In this document: positions 23,862 to 32,861 of the stretch, one piece after another
Layout of the letters: every line of letters begins with the position of its first letter
Numbering within the stretch: the first letter of the stretch is position 1
Source: Hyphomicrobium sp.
GTDB lineage: Bacteria; Pseudomonadota; Alphaproteobacteria; Rhizobiales; Hyphomicrobiaceae
Reading direction: 5' to 3'
Assembly (NCBI GenBank): GCA_002928955.1
Contig: PERT01000035.1
Coordinates: forward strand, 1-36,808
Length of the DNA: 36,808 bases
The notes under the pieces: model-generated
Seen by the model: the letters and a program-made list of their open reading frames with translations, nothing else
What the model was told of the DNA's origin: nothing
The model's database searches: none
Made by a program: the position numbers and the translations under genes

Positions 23862-26327
23862 TCAGCCCGCTGCCACAACCGGTGCGGGCGCCAATTGGAC
23901 ATTCATCGCCTTGAACCGATCGAAAATCGTGGTCCGGAGTTCGGTCGAGACGCCGAGGCCGCGATTGATGTCGCCGACGTGAACGCGGAGCGTGAAGTTC
24001 AGCTCTGACGCATTGAAGCCGTCGAACGAGATTAACGGCTTCGGAACCGACAGCACTGTCGGGTGGTCCTTGGCGACCTCCTCCAGAACAGCGCAGATCG
24101 CCTTCGGATCAGCGGTGATGGCGGTTGATACCTTAATGACGAGACGACCGATGGAATTGCGATGGGTCCAGTTCAGCACGCGGCCGGTGATGAGCTCGGA
24201 GTTCGGCACGATGAGCGAGGCCTTGTCGAAGGTCTCGATCTCGGTCGAGCGGACGGAGATGCTTCTCACGTTGCCCTGCTCGCCGCCGACCACGATCCAG
24301 TCGCCGACCTTGATCGGGCGCTCGATGAGCAGGATGAGGCCGGACACGAAGTTGTTGACGATGGACTGCAAGCCAAAGCCGATGCCAACCGAAAGTGCGC
24401 CGGCAACGATCGCCAAGTTGGTGACGTCGAGACCCGCATACGAGATGGCGACGAGCGCCGCGACGATGGTGCCGGCATAGCCGACGGCCGTGTCGATGGA
24501 ATGGGCGACCCCCGCGTCGACACGTGGCTGCAGCAGAACGGCGTCGCGCAGCCAGCGTTGCAGCAGCCGGGTGAGAAACAGGAGCACCGTGAAAAGCACG
24601 ATGCCGATCAGAATCCGCGCAAGCGAGATCCTGAAGTGGCCGACCTCGAAACCGAACAGCGCGGCCTTCACCCAGTCGCGGATGTCGGCCGACGAGAACC
24701 CCCACTGCAACAGAAGGATGGGCAGAGCAAGAATGGCAAGGGAGAGGGTGAGGGCCGCTTCCGTCAACCAAGCGAGCTGCTGGCGTCGAGGACCATCGAG
24801 ACCGAAGCGGACCTCGAGCATCCGGCCAACAGGGTGGCTGGCCTCGCCCGGATCGCGGGTGAAGGCGCGGATGGCCAAGAACAGGAGCGTAGCGACAAGT
24901 GCCACGACGCCAGTCATCAAGATCTGTTGGGCTGCGAAGCGGGCGAGGGCAACGTAGCCGAGGACGGCGGCCAAGATGATGCCGACGGCGGCGAGCCACA
25001 ACGGGATCTTGAGCCAGCGCGGCGTCTCGCGCGAGGTTTCGAATTCTGCGGCGGTACCCGCACGCTCGAACGGCGCGAGCAAAATGCCGATCAACAGCCC
25101 GGTGAAGGCGAGGCTCGCCACCAGCGACTGAACCACGCTGATCGACAAGGGCAGATACAGCACACGACCGAGCGACGTGATCGCGAGATCGGCGGAATAA
25201 ATGGCCGCCATCGCCTGTAGCAGCAAACTAATGCGGGAGGCCGATCGGTCGGAAAGATCGACAAGGCGGCGCTGTGGCTCGAGCGGTGCCAGCACGGTGG
25301 CGATGAGTGATGCCACGAACGAGAACATGAGCACGGCGCGAAGGATGGCCTCGGCGATGCGCGCACTCGGATAGTAGAGCAGGTTCATGGCGTCGAGACC
25401 GGTGTAGACCATGAGCGCCGCTGCGATGGCCGGCAGTGCACGAACGGGGGCAACCCAAGTGGCGGACGCTGCGCGCTCGAAAAACGACAACGCACGCGCG
25501 CCATTCATATGTCCGGTCCAGCGCCACACGAGGGTACGTCCGCCGAGGTACGTGAAGAGGGCGGCGATCAGAAGTGCGAGTACTTCCGGGCCGCGCCTCC
25601 ATGCGGAGTTCAACCAGTCGCCGACGATGTAACCTACGAGGCGGGAAACCTGGGGGGTATCCTTGACGACATCCATCCACAGCCCAGGGAACAAAGGGCT
25701 CGACCGACGCTCCATGAGGCTGCGGGTGAAAATCTGCAGACGAAGATCGGTGATGCGGTCGATCGTCTGCCGGGCACGGACCCAGGTGACTTCCAGCGTT
25801 TTGATCGCGCCGTCGAGGGCGGCGGCCTCGCTGGACAAGCGCGCACGTTCGGCCGTGATGGCGGCGGCTTCCGGCGGTTGGTCCTTGGCAGGCGCGGGAC
25901 CGAGCTTCTCGATCTGCCCACGAAGATCGGCCAAGCGCGGACGGAGATCATCGGCGACCTCGGTCGACCTGGCGATGACGATCTCCACGTCGTTCCGGAG
26001 CTTACCGATGTCGTCGTCGAGATCCTGCATCCGCGACAGCGATTTCTCGGCGCCCTCCATAGTCGATGTGAGGCGCGCAATGGCATCGCTCACGTCGGGG
26101 GCGAGAACGACCGGCGGCGGCGCGGGGAGGGCAGCAGCGGGCGCAGAAGCTGGCGGAACCGGTGCGGGGGGCGGTTGTTCGGGCTGGGCGGCAGACTGGG
26201 CGGGCTGCGGCGCGGGAGCCGGCTGCTGGGCCAGGCCCGGCTCGATCGTCAACACCAGCAGCGCCAGAACGATCAATCGGGCGGCCACCACACGGAAACC
26301 GCGACGGGTCAGAGAATGCGAGGTCAT
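23862..26327 (-). CDS. large MscS-family mechanosensitive channel with N-terminal periplasmic domain (DUF3772-like)
   Basis: An 821-residue inner-membrane protein that would open under membrane tension to release osmolytes during osmotic downshift. A signal peptide (SLTRRGFRVVAARLIVLALL) is followed by a Pro/Ala-rich linker (about 35-75) and a coiled-coil periplasmic region (about 80-200) like DUF3772. Then come about ten membrane helices and the MscS core: pore helix NLAIVAGALSVGIGFGLQSI, NNFVSGLILLIERPIKVGDW, the beta-domain GNVRSISVRSTEIETFD and IVPNSELI, and a C-terminal alpha/beta region to residue 821. ATG 26327 has GGGAAA upstream; the longer frame to 26435 adds non-conserved sequence. 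Length and layout resemble MscK/YbiO-like forms. Confidence 0.9.
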   Translation of the reverse strand: MTSHSLTRRGFRVVAARLIVLALLVLTIEPGLAQQPAPAPQPAQSAAQPEQPPPAPVPPASAPAAALPAPPPVVLAPDVSDAIARLTSTMEGAEKSLSRMQDLDDDIGKLRNDVEIVIARSTEVADDLRPRLADLRGQIEKLGPAPAKDQPPEAAAITAERARLSSEAAALDGAIKTLEVTWVRARQTIDRITDLRLQIFTRSLMERRSSPLFPGLWMDVVKDTPQVSRLVGYIVGDWLNSAWRRGPEVLALLIAALFTYLGGRTLVWRWTGHMNGARALSFFERAASATWVAPVRALPAIAAALMVYTGLDAMNLLYYPSARIAEAILRAVLMFSFVASLIATVLAPLEPQRRLVDLSDRSASRISLLLQAMAAIYSADLAITSLGRVLYLPLSISVVQSLVASLAFTGLLIGILLAPFERAGTAAEFETSRETPRWLKIPLWLAAVGIILAAVLGYVALARFAAQQILMTGVVALVATLLFLAIRAFTRDPGEASHPVGRMLEVRFGLDGPRRQQLAWLTEAALTLSLAILALPILLLQWGFSSADIRDWVKAALFGFEVGHFRISLARILIGIVLFTVLLFLTRLLQRWLRDAVLLQPRVDAGVAHSIDTAVGYAGTIVAALVAISYAGLDVTNLAIVAGALSVGIGFGLQSIVNNFVSGLILLIERPIKVGDWIVVGGEQGNVRSISVRSTEIETFDKASLIVPNSELITGRVLNWTHRNSIGRLVIKVSTAITADPKAICAVLEEVAKDHPTVLSVPKPLISFDGFNASELNFTLRVHVGDINRGLGVSTELRTTIFDRFKAMNVQLAPAPVVAAG

Positions 26328-26645
26328 GCCAATTTCCCATAATTGCATCGCCCGGCGAGCCCGGTGGCGAAGCACAGCGGTCGCACCCACATAGCGCACG
26401 CCGACCGGCGAAGTCATGTGTCCATTTTGTGGCAATCTATCAAGTATGACAGGAACTTAATCAAATATAAATTGCATTTTCCTAGATCCAATTTTGATAA
26501 ATTCAGCGTTGTTATCAGTGCAGACCGGCTATATCGCGCGATTCGACAGTGACACGCTTGGCCGTATCTGCGGAGGGCCGAATACAATCGGAATATAGAT
26601 CCGTTGTTGTCGCGCCTCGACTGATAACGGACTTAGGAGATCATC
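26328..26645. promoter_or_regulatory. AT-rich control region upstream of the fasciclin gene
   Basis: A 318-bp gap with a noticeably AT-rich core (about 26445-26520) between two divergent genes. GTTATCAGT (26511-26519) is the exact inverse of ACTGATAAC (26620-26628), which bracket about 100 bp. Several weak -10-like stretches occur (TATATC, TACAAT, TATAGA), but none pairs with a clear -35 box at the right distance. The right arm lies just before the ribosome site of the fasciclin gene. Confidence 0.4.
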
Positions 26646-27128
26646 ATGAATTTTATCAAAGGTCTTGTGCTTATCGCGATGCTGGCACTCCCCGTGAACA
26701 CTGCGAACGCCGAGACCAAGGACATTGTCGACGTGGCCGCAGGCAACGGCAAGTTCACGACACTCGTGGCCGCTGTGAAGGCCGCGGGTCTTCTTGAGAC
26801 GCTGAAGGGCAAGGGTCCGTTCACGGTGTTCGCACCGACCGACGACGCTTTCGCCAAGTTGCCGAAGGGCACGATCGAGGATCTTCTGAAGCCTGAGAAC
26901 AAGGCCAAACTGACCGCGATCCTCACCTACCACGTGACCTCGGGCAAGGTGATGGCCGCCGACATCAAGGGCAAGAAGAGCAGCGTCAAATCGGTGCAGG
27001 GCGGCGAGATCGCCGTGGACGCAACGGACGGTGTGAAGGTCAACGACGCCAAGGTCGTGATCGCCGACGTGGCCGCCTCGAACGGCGTCATCCACGCCAT
27101 CGACACGGTCATCATGCCGAAGATGTAA
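26646..27128 (+). CDS. exported fasciclin (FAS1) domain protein
   Basis: A 160-residue protein with a signal peptide ([20 protein letters not shown], cleavage after ANA near residue 22) and a single FAS1 domain. The domain shows the H1-like block [17 protein letters not shown] and the H2-like block [11 protein letters not shown], with the YH pair at the expected place, and closes with [15 protein letters not shown]1 proteins mediate adhesion or bind surface ligands in the periplasm or outside. ATG 26646 has a strong TAGGAG site 6 nt upstream. A clear terminator follows at 27155, so it is probably a single-gene transcript. The Lys-rich mature protein is well conserved in alphaproteobacteria. 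Confidence 0.95.
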   Translation: MNFIKGLVLIAMLALPVNTANAETKDIVDVAAGNGKFTTLVAAVKAAGLLETLKGKGPFTVFAPTDDAFAKLPKGTIEDLLKPENKAKLTAILTYHVTSGKVMAADIKGKKSSVKSVQGGEIAVDATDGVKVNDAKVVIADVAASNGVIHAIDTVIMPKM

Positions 27129-27154
27129 TCGGCTTTCGAAGATTGACCACCGAG

Positions 27155-27190
27155 GCCCGGCGGGAGCAATTCCGCCGGGCTTTGCTTTTC
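27155..27190 (+). terminator. rho-independent terminator of the fasciclin gene
   Basis: GCCCGGCGG (27155-27163) pairs perfectly with CCGCCGGGC (27172-27180) around a short loop and is followed by TTTGCTTTT. It lies 27 bp after the fasciclin stop. Confidence 0.85.
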
Positions 27191-27206
27191 GTGAATTCGC
27201 TCGCTC

Positions 27207-28241
27207 TCAGGCGACGAGGTCGAGTGGTTCTGTGGCAGCGCCCGACGCCTCATAGCCTTGCACAACCACGCGGCCGACAGCTGCGTCCGCCACCAGGACG
27301 AGGCGCGTGCGATCATTCAGGATCGGCGCTTTAAACCACGGGAATTTGGGATCGAACTCGGGCGAGATCGCCGCCATTCGGCAGGCGCGGCCGGGGCTGT
27401 CGTGGCCGCGGGCGCGGCCCTGCCACAACGGCGCCTGCCAATGGTTGGCTGCCACATTCGGGCCGTCATGGACACGGGCTTCGGTTTCGTTACGCTCGAT
27501 CACCACGGTCTCGGACGGCTTGATGCCGGCAAGCGAATAGATCGCCGGGGTCGAGATCGGCTGGGTGATCAGCATCTGGCGGGCTTCGGCGAAGTCGGCG
27601 GCCTGTTCGAACGCGGCGCGCAAAAGGTGGGCCGGCGTCTGGTGGGGCATGGTCCAGACACGCCGGCGGTTGGCGGCCCAGTCGAGCGCATAGGAGCCTG
27701 CGACGCGGCGCATGGGCGCTTGATTGAGCGCAGCAGAAAAGCGGCCCTTGGCCATGGCCTGCAATACGCCAGTGTAACCAGGCCACGTAAAGGTGACGAA
27801 CGGACCGGCTCCGCCTGCGACCTTGGCGGCGATGACGTTGCGGCCGAGACCGTCGGTGCGCCAGTCGAGCACGCGGATCAGGCGCGCGGTGGCGCGATCG
27901 GGCGAGGGCGCGACGCGGCAGGTGCAGCCCCACTCGTAGTTGACCGACAGGAAATAGGCGCCGGGGCGGGCGAGCTTGGCGGCAATGGCGTCGATTTCTG
28001 CGAGATGCGCGTTGTTCCACTTTGCCAGCCAGCGCCGGGATACGGCGTCGAGGACGCCGAGGGTCCGCTGCGGCACGATGCTGGTGGCGGCGTCGAGCAG
28101 CTGGTGGGCGCGGCGCTCCTCGCGGACGAGCGTCTCCATCGGGTAAGACGGCCCCGTGTCGATGACCGGAATGACCGCGAGCCCGGCTCGCTCCGAGGGG
28201 GCCGGAGCGTGAACGGGCGGATCGGAAACCTTTTGTTGCAT
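27207..28241 (-). CDS. NAAA/acid-ceramidase-like Ntn hydrolase (putative amidase)
   Basis: A 344-residue protein whose middle matches N-acylethanolamine acid amidase and acid ceramidase. In numbering from ATG 28241, Cys106 in GCTCRVA aligns with the nucleophile of CTSIVA, Arg123 and Asp126 in RVLDW align with RNLD, and TFTWPGYTGVLQAM plus RFSAALNQ align with the following strand block. A later NHW (VAANHW) fits the conserved Asn. In characterised relatives the N-terminal part is autocleaved before Cys. No signal peptide is seen, so it may be cytoplasmic. A substrate such as an N-acyl amide is inference. ATG 28241 (AAAGG upstream) is preferred to GTG 28265. It converges on the fasciclin gene. 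The alignment is from memory. Confidence 0.7.
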   Translation of the reverse strand: MQQKVSDPPVHAPAPSERAGLAVIPVIDTGPSYPMETLVREERRAHQLLDAATSIVPQRTLGVLDAVSRRWLAKWNNAHLAEIDAIAAKLARPGAYFLSVNYEWGCTCRVAPSPDRATARLIRVLDWRTDGLGRNVIAAKVAGGAGPFVTFTWPGYTGVLQAMAKGRFSAALNQAPMRRVAGSYALDWAANRRRVWTMPHQTPAHLLRAAFEQAADFAEARQMLITQPISTPAIYSLAGIKPSETVVIERNETEARVHDGPNVAANHWQAPLWQGRARGHDSPGRACRMAAISPEFDPKFPWFKAPILNDRTRLVLVADAAVGRVVVQGYEASGAATEPLDLVA

Positions 28242-28369
28242 CGACAGCCTTTCTCGCGCGGTCACGGCGGCGAACCGCTGCCCTCAGATAGGATGTTTGC
28301 GGCGCGCGGCCAACAGGCAGTTGGCGGGGCGTGGTGGGGAGTCCCGTCCGTGACTTAATGGCGGCAGCG

Positions 28370-28420
28370 CCGCCGCGCATGCTGGGTCTCGCAAGGGGGC
28401 TCGACCCAGCCTACGGTTCT
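28370..28420. repeat. palindromic intergenic repeat
   Basis: GCTGGGTC (28381-28388) is the exact inverse of GACCCAGC (28403-28410) around a 14-nt loop, followed by CTACGG. This form (TGGGTCTCGC...CGACCCA.CCTACG) resembles a dispersed intergenic repeat I associate with Hyphomicrobiales, which a genome search would confirm. Confidence 0.55.
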
Positions 28421-28476
28421 GCCTACCGTCTGCGAAAAGGGCCAGTTAGTCAAAACCGACCGAAGGAGGGCTGAGC

Positions 28477-28797
28477 TTGCTCAACAAACAGCCGACCTAC
28501 GAAGAGCTTTATGAACTGGCTGAGAAAATTTCAGGGAGCGAACGCTATAGGCAGTTGTTTCTCCAGTCATTAACTCTTTCGCCCTACGAGAGCAATGGAT
28601 CTGCCCACGAAGTAAAACGAATGTACAAGGAGATATTTGGACAACCTCCAGATCGGACATCTTTTCGACTGACCTGCTCAATGCTACATCAAAGCCTTCT
28701 GCATTACTTTGATGCGCACAAAAACGAATTAACCGACGAACAAGCCAGAGCAGTTGAAGAATTTGCGGTCCGAATAAGTACGACTGACAATGCGTAG
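28477..28797 (+). CDS. hypothetical protein, TTG start, low G+C
   Basis: A 106-residue predicted helical protein (PTYEELYELAEKISGSERY, then LTDEQARAVEEFAVRIS). TTG 28477 is preceded by an excellent GGAGGG with 6-nt spacing, which supports this rare start. There is no signal peptide or membrane segment. The gene is visibly poorer in G+C than its neighbours (many A/T third positions), which suggests recent acquisition or weak codon selection. I recognise no domain. The region around KRMYKEIFGQPPDRTSF could be a short helix-turn-helix-like unit, but that is weak. It stands alone between two repeat-bearing gaps. Confidence 0.7.
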   Translation: MLNKQPTYEELYELAEKISGSERYRQLFLQSLTLSPYESNGSAHEVKRMYKEIFGQPPDRTSFRLTCSMLHQSLLHYFDAHKNELTDEQARAVEEFAVRISTTDNA

Positions 28798-29152
28798 CGC
28801 GTTGGGCGGATTAGGTGCCACTTGGCGCCGTAGTCCGCCGTGTTGAAAAGCCATCGATGACCGATGTCGAACAAACCAAATGGCGGGCAACAGGCAGTCG
28901 GATCCACAGGGCTGCCACCGATCATAGTTGATCGGGCAAGAACTTGCCTCTCCCCTCGGGGAGAGGTCGGCGCGGCCGGAATACTCGAGGTGGAACACAA
29001 AACCAAGTTCCGCGCCGGGTGAGGGGGGACTTGCCGGACCCTCGAAAAATGAGAAGGCCCCCTCACCCTGACCCTCTCCCCAAGGGGAGAGGGGAATTGT
29101 GTCGACCTTGGGCATCGGCGCGCTGTCAGCGCCGTCCCGTTCACCGCTGGCG
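28798..29152. other. intergenic region with nested palindromic repeat
   Basis: Left of the rplU promoter this stretch has no credible gene. It is dominated by the repeat at 28945-29097. Two minus-strand frames (151 and 186 residues) run through the repeat and encode low-complexity protein, so they are not accepted. Confidence 0.5.
28945..29097. repeat. nested palindromic repeat (CCTCTCCCC family)
   Basis: About 150 bp with three layers of symmetry. CCTCTCCCC-TC-GGGGAGAGG (28947-28966) at the left end; CCCTCTCCCC-AA-GGGGAGAGGG (29072-29093) at the right end; and GGGTGAGGGGG (29017-29027) exactly inverse to CCCCCTCACCC (29058-29068) inside. A small GGAAC/GTTCC hairpin also occurs. Such CCTCTCCCC...GGGGAGAGG elements are widespread between genes in Rhizobiales-type genomes, as far as I recall. 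Confidence 0.7.
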
Positions 29153-29181
29153 TTGACATTCTCGGCTTGTTCTACGATAAC
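29153..29181 (+). promoter_or_regulatory. sigma70-like promoter of rplU-rpmA
   Basis: Perfect -35 TTGACA (29153-29158), a 17-bp spacer, and -10 GATAAC (29176-29181, four of six matches). It lies 162 bp before rplU, leaving a long 5' leader (about 29188-29343) that could carry ribosomal-protein autoregulation; I see no clear fold there. Confidence 0.7.
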
Positions 29182-29343
29182 GCTGGCAATCGTGGTGGCC
29201 CAAGGGCTGGCCGCGAGCAACTCGCTGCCCGAGGCTTTGCTTGGGATCCACCCAAGCCATTGGAAGTCCGTGGTTTTCCACGGCGCCACAGGGCGCGAAC
29301 AACATGAGCCGGGACATACCCCGGGCCAGAAAGGTCAGATCGA

Positions 29344-29655
29344 ATGTACGCAGTCATCAAGACGGGCGGCAAACAGTATCGTGTCTCCAAAGACGACGTC
29401 CTCGACATCGAGAAGCTCGAGGGCGATGCCGGTTCCAGCATCGAATTCACCGACGTGCTGATGGTCGGCGAGGGCGCCAGCGTCAAGATCGGCATGCCCA
29501 TGCTGGCCGGCGCCAAGGTGACCGCCGAATTGGTCGAACAAACCCGCGGGCCGAAGCTGATCGCGTTCCGCAAGCGCCGCCGCAAGAACTCGCGCCGGAA
29601 GAAGGGCCACCGCCAGGACCTGACGACCGTCCGCATCACCGGTATCACGGGCTGA
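29344..29655 (+). CDS. rplU: 50S ribosomal protein L21
   Basis: A 103-residue ribosomal protein of normal length that binds 23S rRNA in the large subunit. It begins MYAVIKTGGKQYRVSKDDVL, the canonical L21 start, and contains GAKVTAELVEQTRGPK and the basic KRRRKNSRRKKGHRQ stretch that contacts RNA, followed by TVRITGI. AAAGG lies about 10 nt upstream. It is followed by rpmA at 97 bp, the usual rplU-rpmA arrangement. Confidence 0.98.
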   Translation: MYAVIKTGGKQYRVSKDDVLDIEKLEGDAGSSIEFTDVLMVGEGASVKIGMPMLAGAKVTAELVEQTRGPKLIAFRKRRRKNSRRKKGHRQDLTTVRITGITG

Positions 29656-29752
29656 TTTCGTAGCACCTGATCCCAGAATTTTTGACCCGACGACTTGATC
29701 CACATCTGGCGCCGCCTCCGGCAGCCGGGCCACACCAGAAGGACTGCGATCC

Positions 29753-30025
29753 ATGGCACAAAAGAAAGCGGGCGGTTCGACCAGAAACGGTCGCGACAGC
29801 AACCCCAAGATGCTCGGCATCAAGCGCTACGGCGGCGAACACGTCATTCCGGGCAACATCCTGTGCCGCCAGCGAGGTACGCAGTGGCATCCGGGCACCG
29901 GCGTCGGCATGGGCGTGGACCACACGATCTTCTCGGTTGTCGAGGGCATTGTCGAGTACAAGACCAAGCGCAATGGCCGGGTACATATCTCGGTCAAGCC
30001 GATCAAGGTCGACGCTGCCGAATAG
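29753..30025 (+). CDS. rpmA: 50S ribosomal protein L27
   Basis: A 90-residue ribosomal protein whose N-terminal tail reaches the peptidyl-transferase centre. It begins [20 protein letters not shown], the standard L27 sequence starting MAxKKAGGS, so no Firmicutes-type cleavage extension is present. [32 protein letters not shown] and HTIFSVVEG are all typical. AAGGA lies about 10 nt before the ATG. A terminator follows after about 40 bp. Confidence 0.98.
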   Translation: MAQKKAGGSTRNGRDSNPKMLGIKRYGGEHVIPGNILCRQRGTQWHPGTGVGMGVDHTIFSVVEGIVEYKTKRNGRVHISVKPIKVDAAE

Positions 30026-30063
30026 GCTCCCCACCGGACCGTCACCAACACATCGCTTCGAGG

Positions 30064-30093
30064 GGGGAGACATTCGTCTCCCTCTTTGCATTT
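30064..30093 (+). terminator. rho-independent terminator after rpmA
   Basis: GGGAGAC (30065-30071) pairs perfectly with GTCTCCC (30076-30082) around ATTC, followed by TCTTTGCATTT. It separates rplU-rpmA from the GNAT-obgE pair. Confidence 0.75.
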
Positions 30094-30181
30094 GCGCACC
30101 GGCGATCCATTTTGTCGGCAGAATGCCGGTCAGCAGAGCCCCGATGAACCATAGCCTGAACCCAACCGCCGAACGACTTCC

Positions 30182-31758
<1,577 letters not shown>

Positions 31759-31901
31759 TGAGATGGCGGAATGGCCGCGTGCAATCCTTGCGGCCAAGGT
31801 TCAGGGAGCATTCATGCGGCCCCGAGTATAAGTTCACGGGATGGGAAAGGCCCCGCCGGGACCGCGCGGAAAACTGTACCGTCGAAACAGGGAGATTTCT
31901 G

Positions 31902-32117
31902 ATGCTCCGGCGTAATGTGATCGTTGCTGGCGTGACGCTGGGATTGGCGACAGCCCTGCTGGGCGGCTACACCCTTGTCGCACACGAGGAAGCCTCGGCC
32001 AACCAGTGTGCTAGCGCCTGCTACGCCGCCCACAGCCAGTGCCGGGTCGCCAGCAAGGGTTCGCCGGCCTGCGACGGCCAACTCTCGCGCTGCCTGTCGG
32101 GTTGCGGGCGCAAGTAA
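31902..32117 (+). CDS. small Cys-rich exported protein
   Basis: A 71-residue protein. ATG 31902 has GGGAG about 7 nt upstream; the longer frame from 31755 is not credible. Residues 1-31 form a signal or membrane segment (RRNVIVAGVTLGLATALLGG) ending near ASANQ. The short mature part has six cysteines in two CxxxC-like pairs plus (CASACYAAHSQC, CDGQLSRCLSGC), implying disulfides in the periplasm. No family recognised. It follows obgE by 143 bp and converges on lutC, with a possible CCGCC-GGGG-GGCGG-TTGTT hairpin (32132-32150) at the junction. Confidence 0.75.
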   Translation: MLRRNVIVAGVTLGLATALLGGYTLVAHEEASANQCASACYAAHSQCRVASKGSPACDGQLSRCLSGCGRK

Positions 32118-32126
32118 TTCAATCAG

Positions 32127-32861
32127 TCAAGCCGCCGGGGGGCGGTTGTTCCCGACCACCACGACGGCGAGCCGCTGCGGTCCGTGGGCGCCAATCACGA
32201 TCTTGCCGCCGATGTCGGCCGTGCGCGACGGGCCCGAGACCAGATTGAGGGTGCGCGGCATGAGGCCGTTGCCATAGAGCTTGCGCACCACCTGGAACGC
32301 ATCCTCGTAGGGACCAACTATGTCATTGGCGGTTAGGACCACAATGTGGGTCGCCGGCATGAATGTAAGCGTGACCGGGTTATCTGGCCCAGAAGCCAAG
32401 AAGATCGTGCCGGTCTCGGCCGCGCCGGCGATGGCACGCGAAACCGAAACCTCGGTCTCGGGCCTCGCCGGCCCGGGGCTGAGTGTCAAACCCGGCTCGA
32501 TGCCCCAGGGCAGCGCCGCGAGCACCGGATCCTGACCCAATCCAATTACGGACGGCAGGTTGGTTTGCCTAAGATAAGTTGCGATCGCGCCCGGCACGTC
32601 GGAGAAGTTGTTGGCCGGCAATACACTCGCGAATTGGCTGACGAGGGTGGAGGCAAAGAGTGCCTCAAGGTCAACCTTGGGTTTCAACACACGGGCCGGC
32701 GTAAGGTGCCGAGGTGGCGCTTCAATGCGCCGCTCGACGATTGCCGACCGGGCACCACTCTGCCCTGGAACCTCGGGTTCGATGCCGAGCGAGGCGCGGA
32801 CCTTCGACAGAATGGCCTCTCGTGCGCCCTCGCGATCGGCCGGCTTTTCGATCAAGCTCAT
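32127..32861 (-). CDS. lutC: lactate utilization protein C (LUD domain)
   Basis: A 244-residue cytoplasmic protein of the LutC/YkgG family, the third component of the LutABC L-lactate oxidation complex. The LUD domain includes AIAGAAETGTIFLASGPD and, near the C-terminus, SGPSRTADIGGKIVIGAHGP, the YkgG hallmark. It begins inside the stop of lutB (ATGA). No catalytic role is firmly known for LutC; it is required with LutA and LutB in characterised bacteria. Confidence 0.93.
   Translation of the reverse strand: MSLIEKPADREGAREAILSKVRASLGIEPEVPGQSGARSAIVERRIEAPPRHLTPARVLKPKVDLEALFASTLVSQFASVLPANNFSDVPGAIATYLRQTNLPSVIGLGQDPVLAALPWGIEPGLTLSPGPARPETEVSVSRAIAGAAETGTIFLASGPDNPVTLTFMPATHIVVLTANDIVGPYEDAFQVVRKLYGNGLMPRTLNLVSGPSRTADIGGKIVIGAHGPQRLAVVVVGNNRPPAA

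Noticed and set aside
24162-25220. 352-residue plus-strand open frame
   Set aside because: Antisense to the MscS channel; composition dominated by Asp, Arg, Glu and Gln and no domain.
26451-26475. GGAAC as a possible general-stress (EcfG) -35 box
   Set aside because: No CGTT-type -10 lies 16-17 bp downstream.
27258-28358. 366-residue plus-strand open frame
   Set aside because: Antisense to the Ntn-hydrolase-like gene, which has aligned catalytic residues; this frame has none.
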